Shown here one piece after another: positions 1 to 9,172 of a DNA stretch of 64,000 nucleotides. The number at the start of each line of letters is the position of its first letter. Positions within the stretch are counted from its first letter, which is position 1. Made by a program: the position numbers and the translations under genes. The notes beneath the pieces are model-generated. The model was not told the DNA's origin. It saw only the letters and a list, made by a program, of their open reading frames with translations, and did no database searches. Origin of the DNA: Sphaerisporangium sp. TRM90804 (GTDB lineage Bacteria; Actinomycetota; Actinomycetes; Streptosporangiales; Streptosporangiaceae); NCBI RefSeq assembly GCF_029846175.1, contig NZ_JARWAC010000010.1:124001-188000 (forward strand), written 5' to 3'.

Positions 1-594
1 GTCACATTCACCCAGACCGGCGCTTTCAACATCCACACCCCGAAATGGAAGCGGGTGAGCGACCTGCAGCTCGCCGAGCTCGTTGGGGGGCCTGTCGACG
101 TCGACCGTGGTGTCGGTTACCGGCCGCGGCCGCCAGAGCCTGAGCCGCAGCCCTACTACCGGCTCATGTGGGTCGCCCGCCTTCCCCGCCCCGAGCCGTT
201 CCGCCAGGACGAGTGCATGTCGGCCGGGCTGGGCTGGCAGCGCCTGGCCCGCCAGCTCGCCCCGCGAACCATCGTGCGTGACTGCTGCTGGTATCACGGC
301 GGCAACTGGCACCGCGCCGCGGCAGCCGTGATCCGCCTGGTCCGCCGCGCCCAACGCGACGGGGTGGCGGTCGAAGACGTCCACCAGGCCGTCCTGGACG
401 CCGCCGAGGGCGAGGGCATGTCTGAGTGGGAAGTCGACGCGGTGGCCAGCCTGGCCAGCCTGGCGGACGCCATTCAGGTCACCCGCTTCGCCGGCTGGCG
501 CACGACCTCCTACATCAATGGCCAGCACCGCGCCCAGGCGATGCTCGAGGCCGGGGTGCGGTGCACCGTCACCGTGGACTGGAAGTACCCCTGA
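1..594 (+). CDS. Hypothetical protein with a DGQHR/ParB-like motif, 5' end probably outside the window
   Basis: The frame is open from base 1 to a TGA at 592-594, so the gene may begin before the window; a GTG at 55 is the first possible start inside it. Near the C terminus the protein reads INGQHRAQAML followed by AGVRCTVTV. This resembles the DGQHR / ParB-type GxHR signature found in ParB-like nuclease and DndB-like proteins, where a short helix follows the GQHR turn. The middle is alanine- and arginine-rich helix without a recognisable domain. The NGQHR similarity is seen in the sequence; a DNA-related role is inference. The next gene is convergent. Confidence 0.55.
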   Translation, partial: VTFTQTGAFNIHTPKWKRVSDLQLAELVGGPVDVDRGVGYRPRPPEPEPQPYYRLMWVARLPRPEPFRQDECMSAGLGWQRLARQLAPRTIVRDCCWYHGGNWHRAAAAVIRLVRRAQRDGVAVEDVHQAVLDAAEGEGMSEWEVDAVASLASLADAIQVTRFAGWRTTSYINGQHRAQAMLEAGVRCTVTVDWKYP

Positions 595-684
595 CCGCCG
601 CGGCCGCCGTCGTCGAGTTGACGGCTGCCGTAGCGGTCGGTCTTCTGCGGGCATGACATGACGCCGCGCCCGCACCAGCAGCAG

Positions 685-1158
685 TCAAAGCTTTTGCGTA
701 GTGGCGCGGGGGGCGATTTGGGAGACGCGCTGGTGTGACAACAGCAGGGCGCTGCCGATATCGCGGGTGCTCCACCCCTGGTCGATGAGGAGGCGGACGG
801 CATGGCGGACGGCTTCACGCTCGGCCTGTTCGGCGAGGACGCGCGCCGAGCGGGCGGCGACGACGTCCTTCAGGGCGGCTTCGGCGTCCGGGTCGGCGGG
901 GACAAGGTGGAGGGCACCGATGCTGGCATCGTCGTTGTGTATCTCGAAGACGAGGTCGGCCATGTTCCGTTTCACCTCGCGCCAGCTCGCGCCTTGGGCT
1001 TGGACGGTGCGCCCGCCGGGGAGGTCGCGGGCGGTGGCGATCCACTGCTTTCCGGTCCGGGTAGCGGTCGCGAAGTAGGTGACGGTTTCGACCTCGGGTT
1101 CGTCGTTGGTCTCCAGGAGGTCAGGCTGGTTAAAGATCGCCCCATGATCTATACGCAT
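685..1158 (-). CDS. HicB-like protein with C-terminal helix-turn-helix
   Basis: A protein of about 157 aa (ATG at 1158; a GTG at 1185 would add 9 aa). The N-terminal half (YFATATRTGKQWIATARDLPGG, followed by a predicted helix) has the short beta-hairpin plus GQWIA-like pattern of HicB-type partial RNase H folds. The C-terminal 45 aa are a predicted HTH (DQGWSTRDIGSALLLSHQRV). HicB antitoxins bind a HicA toxin and their own operator, but no HicA-sized ORF is visible next door, so it may be an orphan regulator. No Shine-Dalgarno sequence precedes either start. Fold assignment is by eye. Confidence 0.5.
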   Translation of the reverse strand: MRIDHGAIFNQPDLLETNDEPEVETVTYFATATRTGKQWIATARDLPGGRTVQAQGASWREVKRNMADLVFEIHNDDASIGALHLVPADPDAEAALKDVVAARSARVLAEQAEREAVRHAVRLLIDQGWSTRDIGSALLLSHQRVSQIAPRATTQKL

Positions 1159-1249
1159 GACCAGGATTCTGAACCACCGGCACACGGTCGTCTAGTCCGG
1201 TAGCCGGGTGCTGTCTAGTTGATTGGCCGAGTACCGAAAGGGGAAGCGG

Positions 1250-1726
1250 ATGGCCAAAGGCAGAAGTGCTGTTCCGGTGCCCGGCATGAGCAAGATCCGC
1301 TGGTGGTGGGTCAGGATGACCACGCCGGGCACCGCGTTGCGCTTCGTGTATCACCCGCCCGATCTGCCGGCGGGGCTTCGGCAGATGTACGTCTACGACG
1401 CTCGTGACTACGACATCGCCCGGCTGGTGTGGCAGGTCTGCGACCAGTGCGGCCGCGGCAGCATCAACAAGATCTCCATCTCCCCCGAATGGCAGCGCCG
1501 CGGTGTGGGCCGCCGCCGGATCAGCCGCGCCTTAGGTCCGAGCTACACCTGGTCTACCTCCGGCCAGTCACCGGAGGACAAGCGGTTCTTCCCGGCGCTG
1601 ACCGCGGAGACCGGAACGGCCTTCCTCGAGTACGGCGGCGGCTGCGCCCACTTCGACGACGACCGCCGTCGCCCGATCACCGGCCCGATGCCGGCGCCTA
1701 CGCCGCGTTTCGAGCGGCACGTCTGA
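1250..1726 (+). CDS. GNAT-like acetyltransferase-fold protein
   Basis: The ATG at 1250 is preceded by GAAAGGGGA at a good distance; a TTG at 1223 in the same frame is a poorer start. The 158-aa product contains INKISISPEWQRRGVGRR, which matches motif A of GNAT N-acetyltransferases (beta-strand, then Q/RxxGxG/A binding the acetyl-CoA pyrophosphate). The rest of the GNAT fold is not obvious, and two CxxC-like cysteines (CDQCGRG) lie just before the motif. The substrate is unknown. The C terminus is polar and proline-rich. Confidence 0.5.
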   Translation: MAKGRSAVPVPGMSKIRWWWVRMTTPGTALRFVYHPPDLPAGLRQMYVYDARDYDIARLVWQVCDQCGRGSINKISISPEWQRRGVGRRRISRALGPSYTWSTSGQSPEDKRFFPALTAETGTAFLEYGGGCAHFDDDRRRPITGPMPAPTPRFERHV

Positions 1727-2069
1727 CCTTCGACCCGCCGCACCGGAACACGGCGGGGCGTCGGCTCCTGTCGGCTCAGTTCGCCGCGACCGTCTGGCGA
1801 CTCTGCGTGAACGCGCACGCTCGGTATATCATCCTTTATAGAACGATGACGTGTACGTGGCGGGCGCCCGTGCTCCGATAGCACGACGGCTACCCAGCAG
1901 CGGTCCTGGGACGAGCGGGTGGAACCGCGACCTCCCTTGATGACCGGACTCGCCTGTCCTGCGCACACCGATGGTTTCGCGTGGGCGCACAGGCCCATGT
2001 CCCCGCACGGCGGGGTAGCCGTCCCGTGACAATCACTGGACGGTATTGAGCAGGCGAGGAAGTCCTGCC
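1727..2069. other. Intergenic region with possible promoter
   Basis: About 340 bases without a credible gene. Around 1823-1842 the sequence turns locally AT-rich (tatatcatcctttataga), unlike its surroundings, and could hold -10-like elements for the plus-strand gene starting at 2070. A GAGGA ribosome-binding site sits at 2056-2060. Nothing else is recognisable. Confidence 0.35.
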
Positions 2070-4145
2070 ATGTCCGCATACCCCAGGACCGTCGTCACCG
2101 AAGACGGCAGCGAAGTGCAGATCGAGCGGGCCCCCCGGCCGCTCCCGCTGCCCGACCCGAAGGACCTCGGCACGCTGAAGCGCCGCTTGCGCGCCAATCC
2201 CAACATCAATCTCACCGATGCTGCGATCGACACCGCCGTCGGAATATTCATCGACCCCCCGAAGGTCATCCGCATCGCGACGTACGCGTCAGGCATCGAC
2301 GGCCTGAGTTCGCAGTACGCCGGCAGCACCCATCTGTTCATGCTCGAAGGCGAAGTGGATGGTGAGGCGCCGCTTCCCATCATGGGGAACCCCCGGCTGG
2401 GCCATCTGCTCCAGGGGGTGCCGAAGGGGCCGAGGATCACCGGAGCCCGCAACGAGAACGGCCGCCTCCAGGCACAGCTCGTCGTCGAGTTCGACTCGGT
2501 TGCCGACGCCGAAGCTCTGGTGGAGAGCACCGTCCGTGAAACGCTTAACGACCCAGGCGCCAACTACAGCGACTCCATCCTCGGACATGGAGTGATGACT
2601 CCGGTCGAGGCTGTCCTGGTCGAGGTCCGCTTCGCCGACGGCAGCCCCTCGCTCTACCTCATCGCGTTGTACGACGGCACATCACGGGCCACCAGCGCCG
2701 CACTCGTCCGTTACTACGACACCACGCTGACCCCGCCGGAGAGGGTGGCGCGCGCCGCACAGGAACTGCGGCGTGCTCTGACGACGCCCTCGCGGAAGCG
2801 CCGGGCGGCGTACCTGAAGCAGGCCCAGGCGGCCAACCTCGCCTACGAACGGGACGGCCTGACCATGTCGGTGCTGCGCCAGTTGCAGGCCCGGCGGCTG
2901 CCCGTCCGGCTGATCGTCGGGGCGCAGTTCAGCGATGAGGACAACCTCGACGAGCTGCCCGCCGCGATCACCGCGGCGCAGAGCACCCGCCACATCAGTG
3001 TCAACCCCTGGCGTGAGGCGGCCAAGGACACCGTCACCGCGCAGCGCACGGTGCTGCACCTGCGCCAGGCCGGCCGTGTGTCGGAGGCGTTCGTCGACCT
3101 CACCGAGGATCGCCCGCTCGACGAGTCGCAGGTCGAAGAACTGTTCCCGGGAGCCGACCTCAAACTGGTGACCGACCCGGCTACCGGCCGGGTCCGGCCG
3201 CTGTGGCGGGCGGCGGTCATCGTGCACACCCTTACCAACCTCAAGGTCTCCGCGGAGGCTAAGCGGTTCATCCGCAGCGATCAGGGTATCGGCGCGGTCC
3301 ATACGCACCGCTACGCCGGGTTCATCGGGGTCCTGGTGGACCAGCCGTGGCGGTGGGCCAAGCCGCAGACCACCGACACCGCGCGCAACGCCTGGCGCAA
3401 CGGCGGTGTCCTGTCCGAGGAGATCCTCTCCGGCCGCTGGGAGCCGGTGTTCGCGCCGGTCGAGGAACTCCTCCGGCTCGCTGGCACCGACGACGTCTCG
3501 GCCCGGCTCACCCTGCAGGTGCTGGCAGGCACGGCGTTGCTCGCTGACGGCATCCTCACCCGTGACCGCGGCAGCAAGATCGGCGAAGATGGGGTGTTCT
3601 ACCGCGCCACGCCGCCGGTGCTGCTCGCTACATGGGCCGGCACCCAGCACGGCCGGCTCCAGGCCGTCCGGATCGTCCGCGGTTTCCACCACGACCGCGC
3701 CGGCGGCACGGGCACCGGCCGGTCCCTCAACGTCGACTACACCTATCCGCTGGTCGATGAGAAGGGCGATCGGGTTCCGTCCGGGGAGAGCTACCGGGTG
3801 CTCATCGAGGGAGATCTCTTCGACCAGGCCGACCCGGAGAAGTCAGCGGAGGGACGCGAGGAGGTCCACGCCGCGCAGAAGGGCCGCAAGCTCACCCGGG
3901 AGCAGCGGAACGAGCAGTGGCGCTTCGCGGTCCTCGACCACGTCGGCCGCGCGGCGACTGCCGTCCGGCAGTTGGAGGCCGAGCTCTCCGACTATCCGGG
4001 CAGGCTGTCCGAGCATCCCTTCGGAAGGCGCGCCGACTGGAAGCTGATGCGGGAGAAGATCAATGATCTCGGCGAGTCCTTGATCACGGTCGTGCCGCCT
4101 GCCGACCCCGAGCCGCCTCTGTTCGATGACTCGGAGGAGGAGTGA
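2070..4145 (+). CDS. Unknown 691-aa protein coupled to a GIY-YIG-like gene
   Basis: ATG at 2070 follows a GAGGA at nine bases; a TTG at 2046 would add 8 aa. The protein is soluble, without signal peptide or membrane segments. It has an N-terminal beta-rich part (about 60-230), a long helical middle (KRRAAYLKQAQAANLAYERDG region) and an acidic tail ending DDSEEE. I recognise no catalytic motif. One stretch around residues 290-330 (DELPAAITAAQSTRHISV) loosely recalls the parameter-list segments of DGQHR/DndB-like proteins, but this is weak. It ends in a GTGA overlap with the next gene, so the two are probably translated together and may work together. Function unknown. Confidence 0.7.
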   Translation: MSAYPRTVVTEDGSEVQIERAPRPLPLPDPKDLGTLKRRLRANPNINLTDAAIDTAVGIFIDPPKVIRIATYASGIDGLSSQYAGSTHLFMLEGEVDGEAPLPIMGNPRLGHLLQGVPKGPRITGARNENGRLQAQLVVEFDSVADAEALVESTVRETLNDPGANYSDSILGHGVMTPVEAVLVEVRFADGSPSLYLIALYDGTSRATSAALVRYYDTTLTPPERVARAAQELRRALTTPSRKRRAAYLKQAQAANLAYERDGLTMSVLRQLQARRLPVRLIVGAQFSDEDNLDELPAAITAAQSTRHISVNPWREAAKDTVTAQRTVLHLRQAGRVSEAFVDLTEDRPLDESQVEELFPGADLKLVTDPATGRVRPLWRAAVIVHTLTNLKVSAEAKRFIRSDQGIGAVHTHRYAGFIGVLVDQPWRWAKPQTTDTARNAWRNGGVLSEEILSGRWEPVFAPVEELLRLAGTDDVSARLTLQVLAGTALLADGILTRDRGSKIGEDGVFYRATPPVLLATWAGTQHGRLQAVRIVRGFHHDRAGGTGTGRSLNVDYTYPLVDEKGDRVPSGESYRVLIEGDLFDQADPEKSAEGREEVHAAQKGRKLTREQRNEQWRFAVLDHVGRAATAVRQLEAELSDYPGRLSEHPFGRRADWKLMREKINDLGESLITVVPPADPEPPLFDDSEEE

Positions 4146-4558
4146 GCGCCGGGCCGCGTCCGCTGGCGTCGGGCCACCCCACCGCGGTCATGTGGCAGCG
4201 GCTGCTCGCCTCGACTCCGGTCGCTAGGGCGCTCACCGACGCGGAGGGAGCGCGCAGCCGGTCCCTGGCCTGGCCGCTGCCCGTCGTCCTCCCGCCAGAC
4301 CTGCCGCACGGGCCGCTGGTCTACCTGACGCTGCAGCGGTCGGGCGAGTTCAGGTATGTCGGGCGGACGGTCCAGCCGCTGGCCCGGCGAATCGCTCGGC
4401 ACCGGCTGGACCGGCCAGACGTCGCCTACCGATGGCGCTGGGTTCTGGTCGCGCAGGTCGATCCGACCGTGGCGGGTCCGGCCGAGGAGTGGATACGGGC
4501 TGTGCTCCAACCGCCAGACAACCGGATCCGCGCCGCAGGGTGGACGCGGGCGGCTTAA
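4142..4558 (+). CDS. GIY-YIG-like nuclease domain protein
   Basis: GTG start at 4142 overlaps the previous stop by four bases and is preceded by GGAGGAG. The 138-aa product contains LVYLTLQRSGEFRYVGRT, then PLARRIARH. This fits the GIY-YIG pattern (hydrophobic-Y-hydrophobic, about 10 residues, YVGxT, then RxxxH), and a later EEWIRAVL helix could supply the metal-binding Glu. GIY-YIG domains are found in repair nucleases, homing endonucleases and phage-exclusion proteins. The first tyrosine motif is degenerate (VYL), so activity is uncertain. Coupling to the 691-aa protein suggests a two-gene unit. Confidence 0.55.
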   Translation: MSAGPRPLASGHPTAVMWQRLLASTPVARALTDAEGARSRSLAWPLPVVLPPDLPHGPLVYLTLQRSGEFRYVGRTVQPLARRIARHRLDRPDVAYRWRWVLVAQVDPTVAGPAEEWIRAVLQPPDNRIRAAGWTRAA

Positions 4559-4565
4559 TGACCCT

Positions 4566-4596
4566 CGGCCGCCGGGCCCCTCCGGGCCGGCGGCCG
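4566..4596 (+). terminator. Strong GC hairpin after the GIY-YIG gene
   Basis: Inverted repeat CGGCCGCCGGGCCC / GGGCCGGCGGCCG with a short loop, eight bases after the stop codon of the GIY-YIG gene. There is no clear U-run, as is usual in high-GC actinomycetes. Confidence 0.6.
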
Positions 4597-5058
4597 AAGG
4601 CCGCAGATGATGGGCTTCTCGCAGGGAAACCTGCGCTATTGACGCCCCAGGCCACACGCCAAGTTGGAAGAAGCAGCTGGCCAAGAGGAGTACCGGCGGG
4701 CATCGTTGACCGATGCCCGCCTTACTTCGTGCAGGGCGCCACGTGGCACAGCTGGAAGCGACCGGACGGCTGCCGTAGTCCCAACGGTAGGCCTCAAACC
4801 CGGGCCACCCCACGGGCTGGCGGCACCCCGTGGGAACGCGCGACGCGACACCACCCTCCTCTCAGTGCACTTAGCCCGGCGACCAGCGCGGAGAGCACCG
4901 CGGCGGCAGACGGTAGCGGGGCCGACCGTGAACTCACCTCCGCGGCGCCAGCGGCTGAGCGGCGTTCACCGCCTGGTGCTTGGCACCGGCCGCACCACGA
5001 TCCCGGCGACCCCCGAGACATGGAGGAGGCGATGTCCGCGACGGTTACGACTTTGTCT
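4597..5058. other. Gene-free stretch
   Basis: About 460 bases between the hairpin and decayed minus-strand genes. Open frames here have no domain, no ribosome-binding site and biased composition. I see no supported feature. Confidence 0.3.
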
Positions 5059-5450
5059 TCAATCCTCGCTCTGCGATGTCCGCTGCTCGGAGAAGAAGTC
5101 CAGCCTCTTTCCCAGCAGGTGGTCGTCATCGGCGGGGAAGACCTGGCGCCCGTAGAGGGCGTGCGGCGCAGCAGCCCGGCGGCGTAGATAGCCTCCACCA
5201 CCGCGCGCACGAGCTCGACGTCGCTGACCGCCGCGGGCAGCTCGGCGACGGCGCGGCTGGCCACCTCCAGTGTCCGCGTCCACGCGGCCAGGTCTCCGGG
5301 CGCCGGGGTGACGCGCGGCGGGCGGTGCTCGCCGCGGTGACGCAGCGGCCGGGTGGGCACCGCCTTCGATGGCGAGCGGTCGGCCACAGGTGCGGCACTC
5401 CCAGCGGTCGGCCTCACGCCAGGGCATGGCACGCAGACACCGGCGCATCA
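5059..5450 (-). pseudogene. Frameshifted small gene of unknown function
   Basis: A plausible protein can be read only by switching frames. It has a zinc-ribbon-like start (EADRWECRTCGRPLAIEGG), then a helical part in a second frame (TRTLEVASRAVAELPAAVSD and VELVRAVVEAIYAAGLL), then a C terminus in a third frame (ALYGRQVFPADDDHLLGKRL, ending QRTSQSED). All three pieces look protein-like while the matching stretches of the other frames do not. It lies just after an excisionase-like remnant, so it is probably part of a decayed mobile-element operon. Function not recognised. Confidence 0.4.
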
Positions 5451-5695
5451 CACCTCGGCGCCGGAGCCGGGGGCGGCAGGCCGAGAATCGCCGCCAGGCT
5501 CGCGGTCGGCACACGCAACGCCCGGCTGACCTGGATCGGGGGCAGCTGCCCGCGATGGATGGCGTTGTAGGTGGCGTCCGAGCTGACGCCGGACGGCCGT
5601 TCGTGCTGGCGGTGCCCACCAGCGCCGCCAGGCGCTGGTGCCATGCCATTGCCGCGTGAGGTGGCAGCGCATGTCCGTCCGCACCTAACCTGCAT
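5414..5695 (-). pseudogene. Excisionase-like (MerR-type HTH) remnant
   Basis: The reading DATYNAIHRGQLPPIQV, then SRALRVPTASLAAILGLP, is typical of helix-turn-helix excisionases of actinomycete integrative elements (TxYxAIxRGELPxxxxGRxLRVPxxxL). The upstream half of the HTH (LAALVG) is in another frame, so the copy appears frameshifted. Xis proteins normally sit beside an integrase; the nearest recombinase here, on the other strand, is truncated. Together these suggest a decayed integration module. Confidence 0.45.
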
Positions 5696-5860
5696 TCAGC
5701 CCCGTAGGACCTCGCTGACATGACCATCGACCGAGGAAATCAGCGCGTCAAAGGTGCTGCCGTCCAGCTCGACGGGCCGTCCCGCACCTTGGACGCTGAA
5801 GTTGACCTCGACGAGGTACTTGCCGTAGTGAGCGCGGAACGTCCACCGGGAGCACCCCAT
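5696..5860 (-). CDS. Small hypothetical protein (54 aa)
   Basis: A 54-codon ORF starting ATG at 5860, too short for most gene callers: MGCSRWTFRAHYGKYLVEVN and so on to VSEVLRG. Its amino-acid balance is that of a real protein (alternating hydrophobics, GKY/VEV strands). It has no ribosome-binding site, so it may be the 3' remainder of a longer gene cut by the rearrangement that truncated the neighbouring recombinase. Function unknown. Confidence 0.35.
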   Translation of the reverse strand: MGCSRWTFRAHYGKYLVEVNFSVQGAGRPVELDGSTFDALISSVDGHVSEVLRG

Positions 5861-5874
5861 GCTCAGGCTGGTGG

Positions 5875-7233
5875 GTGACCGGAGGCATGTCCATGTTCGG
5901 CGGGATCAGTAAGGGAGAGCGGAACCGGATCAAGACACGCGTGCGCGCGGCGATGGCGGCTCAAGCGCAGGTAGAGGGACGCTACCTCGGGGGCAGGCCG
6001 CCTTACGGCTATCGCCTGGCGGACGCCGGCCCCCATCCCAATCCGAGCAAGGCCGCCGACGGCAAGCGGTTGCATCGGCTGGAGCCGGACCCGGTCACCG
6101 CTCCGGTGGTTCAACGCATCTTCAGGGAGTTCCTCAATGGCAAGGGCCTGCTTGCCATCGCTGAGGCACTCACCCGCGATGGCATCCTGTGCCCCTCCGC
6201 GTACGACCCCGCCCGAAACTCCCATCGCAGCGGCGTCGCGTGGTCAAAGTATGCAATTCGCGCGATTCTGCTCAACCCCCGCTACACGGGACGACAGGTA
6301 TGGAGCCGACAGCACAAGGACGAGGTCTTGATCGACGTGAATGACGTTGGCCTGGGTCACATGACGAAGCTCCGCTGGAACAGGTCGGAGAACTGGATCT
6401 GGTCCGAGCGGCCGGCTCACGAGGCTGTGATCGATGCGGAGTGCTTCGCGACGGTGCAGGCGCTCCTCACGGCTCCCGGGACTCCTCAAGGTAAGAAGCC
6501 GCGGGCGACACCCCGTCCTTACGTCTTCCGTGGCCTGCTCTTCTGCGGTGAGTGCCAGCGGCGGATGCAGGGCAGTTGGAACAACGGCAAGCCCCACTAT
6601 CGCTGCGTCTTCCCCAAGGAGTACGCCCAGGCCAGCGGCGTGCCGCATCCTCGCTCGGTGTATGTCAGAGAGGAGTTGATCGTCGAGCCGTTGGACGAGT
6701 GGCTTGCTACTGTCTTCGACCCCGGTCGGCTGCCGGAGACGATCCGTGCGATGGCTGCCGCTCAACTCGCCGACGATCACCGCTTGGCTGCGGTCGAGTC
6801 CGCCCGCCAAGCCGTCGCCGACTGTGAGCGCAAGCTCGCGGGCTACCGCGCGCTTGTGGATGCGGGAACCGACCCCGCCGTGGTCGTCGGCTGGATCACT
6901 GAAACGGAAGCCCGCCGGAAGGTCGAGCAGAGTCGCCTTAAGGAGATCTCTGCCTCCATGCCGAAGCGACTCTCTGAACAGGAGATTGCCAACATCGTGA
7001 GCGCCCTCGGCGACCTTCGTAGACTCCTTCGCAGCGTTGACCCGCACGACAAGATGCAGGTATATCGCCAGCTGGGCCTACGGATGACCTACGAACCAGG
7101 CCGGAAAACAGTGATCGCCCGGACCGAGGTCGGGCGATCATGTAGCAAAGTGTGTCCAAGGGGCGACACCCTCGATAAGTACATGCCGTTCAGCGCCTCC
7201 ACCACGCTCGTTCTCCCCGGTTGGGAGGGCTGA
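5875..7233 (+). pseudogene. Large serine recombinase lacking its catalytic domain
   Basis: The product begins MTGGMSMFGGISKGERNRIK and aligns, from MFGGISKGERNRI onward, with residue 128 onward of the intact recombinase at 49341. It keeps the recombinase domain (GRPPYGYRLADAGPHPNPSK and NPRYTGRQVW), the zinc ribbon (CGECQRRMQG) and the coiled coil. The N-terminal resolvase domain with the nucleophilic serine (RVSTED in the intact copy) is missing, about 127 residues. It cannot catalyse strand exchange. The bases before 5875 do not continue the family, so the 5' part was lost. Its end (KVCPRGD) parallels the ACPRGD end of the intact copy. Confidence 0.8.
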
Positions 7234-7239
7234 GCAACC

Positions 7240-7920
7240 ATGGAGCCGAACATGCGGGCGGTGCGTCGCATTCAGTGCACGACGGTCACAGGGGTTCTCC
7301 TCCTCGCGGGCATCGCGGCGGTCGTGTCGTTCCGCCACATGCACGAACTCTGTCTTCGCCATCGTGAGGATCAGCTCGCGGCGGTTCTCATCCCGCTCGC
7401 AGTCGACGGCGCGATTGTCGTCGCCTCGATGTCCATCCTTCTGGCCAACCGGTACGGTTGCCGCGGTGGGTTCCTGGCCTGGGCCATGTTGCTAGTCGGC
7501 AGCTTGGCCAGTCTCGGAGCCAACATCGCCGTCGCGGAACCGAGTGTGATCGGTCGCATCATCGCGGCCTGGCCGAGTGTGGCTTTGATCGGCAGTTATG
7601 AGCTCCTGATGTCCCAGCTTCGCCGAGCCTCCGGTCGGAAATCCGCTGTCGTGCAGGACGAGGTGCCAGGGGACTTGGACCTTATCAGCGGCAATGACCA
7701 CGATTCCTCAGAGCAGGCGGGTCCTCATGAGTGCGGAACGGGAGATCTCCGTCGAACCGCTTGGCAATGGGCCCTGGCCAACCGCCTTCCTGACGGGGCG
7801 CTCCCATCTGGTCGAGCCATCGCTGAGCAGTTCGCGCGGAGCGCTCGGTGGGGCCGCTGGATCAAACGCAGAGGCATGGAAGGGAAGCTCGCAGAGCAAG
7901 ACCACTCCGCTGCCGCCTGA
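7240..7920 (+). CDS. DUF2637 (Spd-like) membrane protein
   Basis: 226 aa; ATG at 7240 with GGGAGGG upstream. Residues about 15-125 form four membrane helices with the DUF2637 pattern (GIAAVVSFRHMHELCLRH, LIPLAVDGAIVVASMSILL, the WAMLLVG helix and SLGANIAVAEP). This is found in actinomycete integrative elements and plasmids, often in genes linked to mycelial plasmid spread (Spd). The C terminus (WQWALANRLPDGALPSG, then IAEQFARSARWGRWIKRRG) is a winged-HTH-like tail common in this family. It directly follows the truncated recombinase and may be a leftover of the same element. Confidence 0.75.
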   Translation: MEPNMRAVRRIQCTTVTGVLLLAGIAAVVSFRHMHELCLRHREDQLAAVLIPLAVDGAIVVASMSILLANRYGCRGGFLAWAMLLVGSLASLGANIAVAEPSVIGRIIAAWPSVALIGSYELLMSQLRRASGRKSAVVQDEVPGDLDLISGNDHDSSEQAGPHECGTGDLRRTAWQWALANRLPDGALPSGRAIAEQFARSARWGRWIKRRGMEGKLAEQDHSAAA

Positions 7921-8117
7921 CAGATCGCCCGTGCCCAATCCACGCTCTGGCGAGTTCACGTCTAACGGGATACTCCCTCCCGTTCTTCAATGCGATAATC
8001 CCTCCTACGGTGGAGGGCTCTTCCCCGCGGAATGAGGAGCACCGCTGAGAAGGGTCATGTAGGCCATCTGGAGTAAGAGACGTGAATGGGGGGGCGCGTT
8101 TTTCACAAGTTGCCTGG

Positions 8118-8560
8118 TTACCGCTGAGCCGTAAGTGCGGTGTAGGCGGCGCGGGAGGTCTTCAGGGTGTGGGCGTCTGCGGGGTGTAGCCGCTGGTTAG
8201 CTTTGCGTGAGGGCTTCGTAGGCGGTGGAGCGGCCGATTGTGAGGATGCGGCGGCTTCGGTGACTGAGATGCCGCCGTCGATGAGGCCGAGCAGGGTGGC
8301 TCGTTCGGCGGGGCCGATGGCGCGGGGGCGGCCGGTCTTCTTGCCGGGCAGCATGGCGCCGGTGGCCTCACGGCGCTTGGCGGCGGTGATCCCCTCGGCC
8401 TAGCGTTCGGCCCGCAGTTCCAGCTCGTACTCGGCGGCCTCGGCCAGGACGGCGAACATGAACCGGCCCTTTTGGTGTCCAGGTCGAAGTTCTCGGTCCG
8501 GGACACGATCTTCACTCCTGGTCGCGCAGTTCGCTGACCACGGTCCCTAAGCCTATGAAT
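8118..8560 (-). pseudogene. Resolvase / invertase-type recombinase remnant
   Basis: Read in pieces on the minus strand. NFDLDT, then a one-base shift, then RFMFAVLAEAAEYELEL and RAER followed by an in-frame TAG, then AEGITAAKRREATGAM and KKTGRPRAIGPAERATLLGL. This is the classic end of a Tn3/Hin-type serine recombinase (GRFMFAVLAxxAEFER, then GRPxxL and the HTH). The stop, the frameshift and the lost catalytic domain make it a pseudogene. Confidence 0.65.
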
Positions 8561-9172
8561 CGGCGGGGGACTGGAGCGGCGGGCCATCCCGCTGCATGAA
8601 GCCACGCTGGCCGCCTGTGAGCGGGTGCTTGGCGGTGACCATCCCGACAGGCTGGCCTTCCGCAACGGCGTACGGGTAGCAGGGCGGCGAACTGGTCACA
8701 CTCGCCAGCGTGGCCTCGTGCGACCTCGCACCAGTATGAGTCGACCCCGGTGGCAGCCGGGGCCGGACTCGAGTCGCGTGATACCGGATCCCATTCCCCG
8801 AGATCATCGCGAGCGGAGACCATGTTGGATCTCCTGGCACCCAGGATGGGCTCTCATGGCCACGGCCGCTAGATGGCCGGACGGGCCTGGACAGTCCGGG
8901 ACACCTACAGCCAACACCGCATTGATGGCATCAGCATTGATCACCAACAACCAAGCATGGGCACCTCGACGCATCGGGGCACTCTGGCGGACTGTCCACA
9001 GCCGTTCAACACGAAACATATCCGGCGAAAAGTGATCAGTCGCTTTTCCTGCTTGGTACACCAGTTCATGATGAGAGGTGCGCTCGGTGAGGTCCAGAAG
9101 ACTCGGTTGGCAGGCCGATCTTCATCACGGATACCCGCCGAACACGTGATGCCGGATCCCATAACACCGAGA
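8561..9172. other. Gene-free stretch with a short duplicated motif
   Basis: About 610 bases without a convincing gene. A motif of the form GTGATRCCGGATCCCAT occurs twice, near 8778-8794 and 9145-9161, the second copy just upstream of the small membrane-protein gene. It could be a duplicated operator or debris of the same rearrangements that broke the flanking recombinases. Confidence 0.3.

Noticed and set aside
8625-9035. Plus-strand frame of about 136 codons between the dead resolvase and the small membrane protein
   Set aside because: Composition is erratic and it contains the non-coding duplicated motif; no start site.
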